The position numbers and the translations under genes are program-made. Shown here piece after piece: positions 63,701 through 64,000 of a DNA stretch of 64,000 bases. Origin of the DNA: Doris montereyensis (Eukaryota; Mollusca; Gastropoda; Nudibranchia; Dorididae). The notes below the pieces were generated by a model. The model made no database searches and was not told the origin of the DNA. It saw nothing but the letters and a program-made list of their open reading frames with translations. Position 1 is the first letter of the stretch; the number at the start of each line of letters is the position of its first letter. Location: positions 16,001 to 80,000 of the forward strand of contig JAXRKP010001608.1 in NCBI GenBank assembly GCA_037039925.1, given 5' to 3'.

Positions 63701-64000
63701 AAACTACCCTACAAAAAATACAATCATTCATAAATAGATGTCTGAGGAGAATTGTCAAAACAATCTGGCCTGCAGTTATCTCAAACATTAATCTATGGAA
63801 AGAACTGGACAAGTATCAACTGAAAAAGATTTAAAATGAAAGAAATGGAGGTGGATAGTCATACGCTTAGAAAGGACCCCAACACAATAATAAGAAAGAG
63901 CCTAACATGGAACCCACAGGGTAAAAGATCGAGGGGTCTGCCAATGGCTACATGGAAAAGAGAACTGGAGAGGAGATGAAGATATGGAGAGGCTGGTCCA
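60733..64000 (+). mobile_element. LINE family B, copy B2, 5' complete, runs off the window
   Basis: Starts AGTAGGGGCGACCATCCCCT, with a ~450-bp 5' UTR. The endonuclease begins near 61310 (ISRIGTWNIRTMYETGK) and continues in 61325-62165 through frame breaks (RRINLNVIV, YAPTNDKGED, a degraded MADFNAK box, SDHHLIIQKVKF). A linker follows at 62214-62576. RT: KNRKAAGPDGIPGEAL near 62645, QAGFRQNKSCTDQIASL near 62935, FIDFEEAIDSLYRDSLWKLL near 63025, and the catalytic box reads FANDIALLS (FADD mutated) near 63330. The C-terminal TWNPQGKRSRGLP at about 63907-63945 ends near the window edge. Many shifts; inactive. Confidence 0.88.

Overview
This is eukaryotic, intron-rich, AT-rich animal DNA. It carries split genes with GT/AG introns, tRNA-derived SINEs, non-LTR retrotransposons, TA-flanked miniature DNA transposons and very large microsatellites. 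The repeat style (long GA/CT arrays next to GACA, several SINE families) resembles lophotrochozoans, perhaps a gastropod mollusc. That placement is inference; only 'metazoan' is well supported.

Two conserved single-copy genes converge. On the + strand, 392..9915, six coding exons encode the TBC1D7 orthologue, the TBC-domain subunit of the TSC1-TSC2 complex. On the - strand, from 55361 down to 28159, about sixteen small exons encode a ubiquitin-specific protease of the USP44/USP49 type: an N-terminal zf-UBP finger, then a catalytic domain with its Cys box, His box and HCND box all visible. I rebuilt the exons by eye from family similarity, splice sites and phase. Both genes contain single-base frame breaks, mostly in homopolymers.

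The introns and the 18 kb between the genes are repeats. 0-10 kb: TBC1D7 with a LINE in intron 2. 10-13.9 kb: SINE and unique DNA. 14-15.6 kb: an internally deleted LINE followed by a SINE. 15.65-19.58 kb: a 4 kb minisatellite whose period changes from 26 to 33 to 28 bp. 20.1-28.1 kb: MITEs, a GA array and a 33-bp minisatellite. 28.2-55.4 kb: the USP gene, its introns loaded with LINE copies, MITEs (one carrying a minisatellite built from its own terminal sequence), GA arrays and SINEs. 55.4-60.2 kb: upstream flank with a reverse-transcriptase fragment and a ~970 bp trinucleotide array. 60.2-64 kb: two abutting LINEs of different families, the second running off the window.

I found no operon, CRISPR array, rRNA gene or intact tRNA gene. 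The most interesting signals are a possible MITE-to-minisatellite conversion, several probably unnamed MITE and SINE families, LINE 5' ends built of tandem monomers, and the shared pattern of homopolymer frame breaks in otherwise well-conserved genes.
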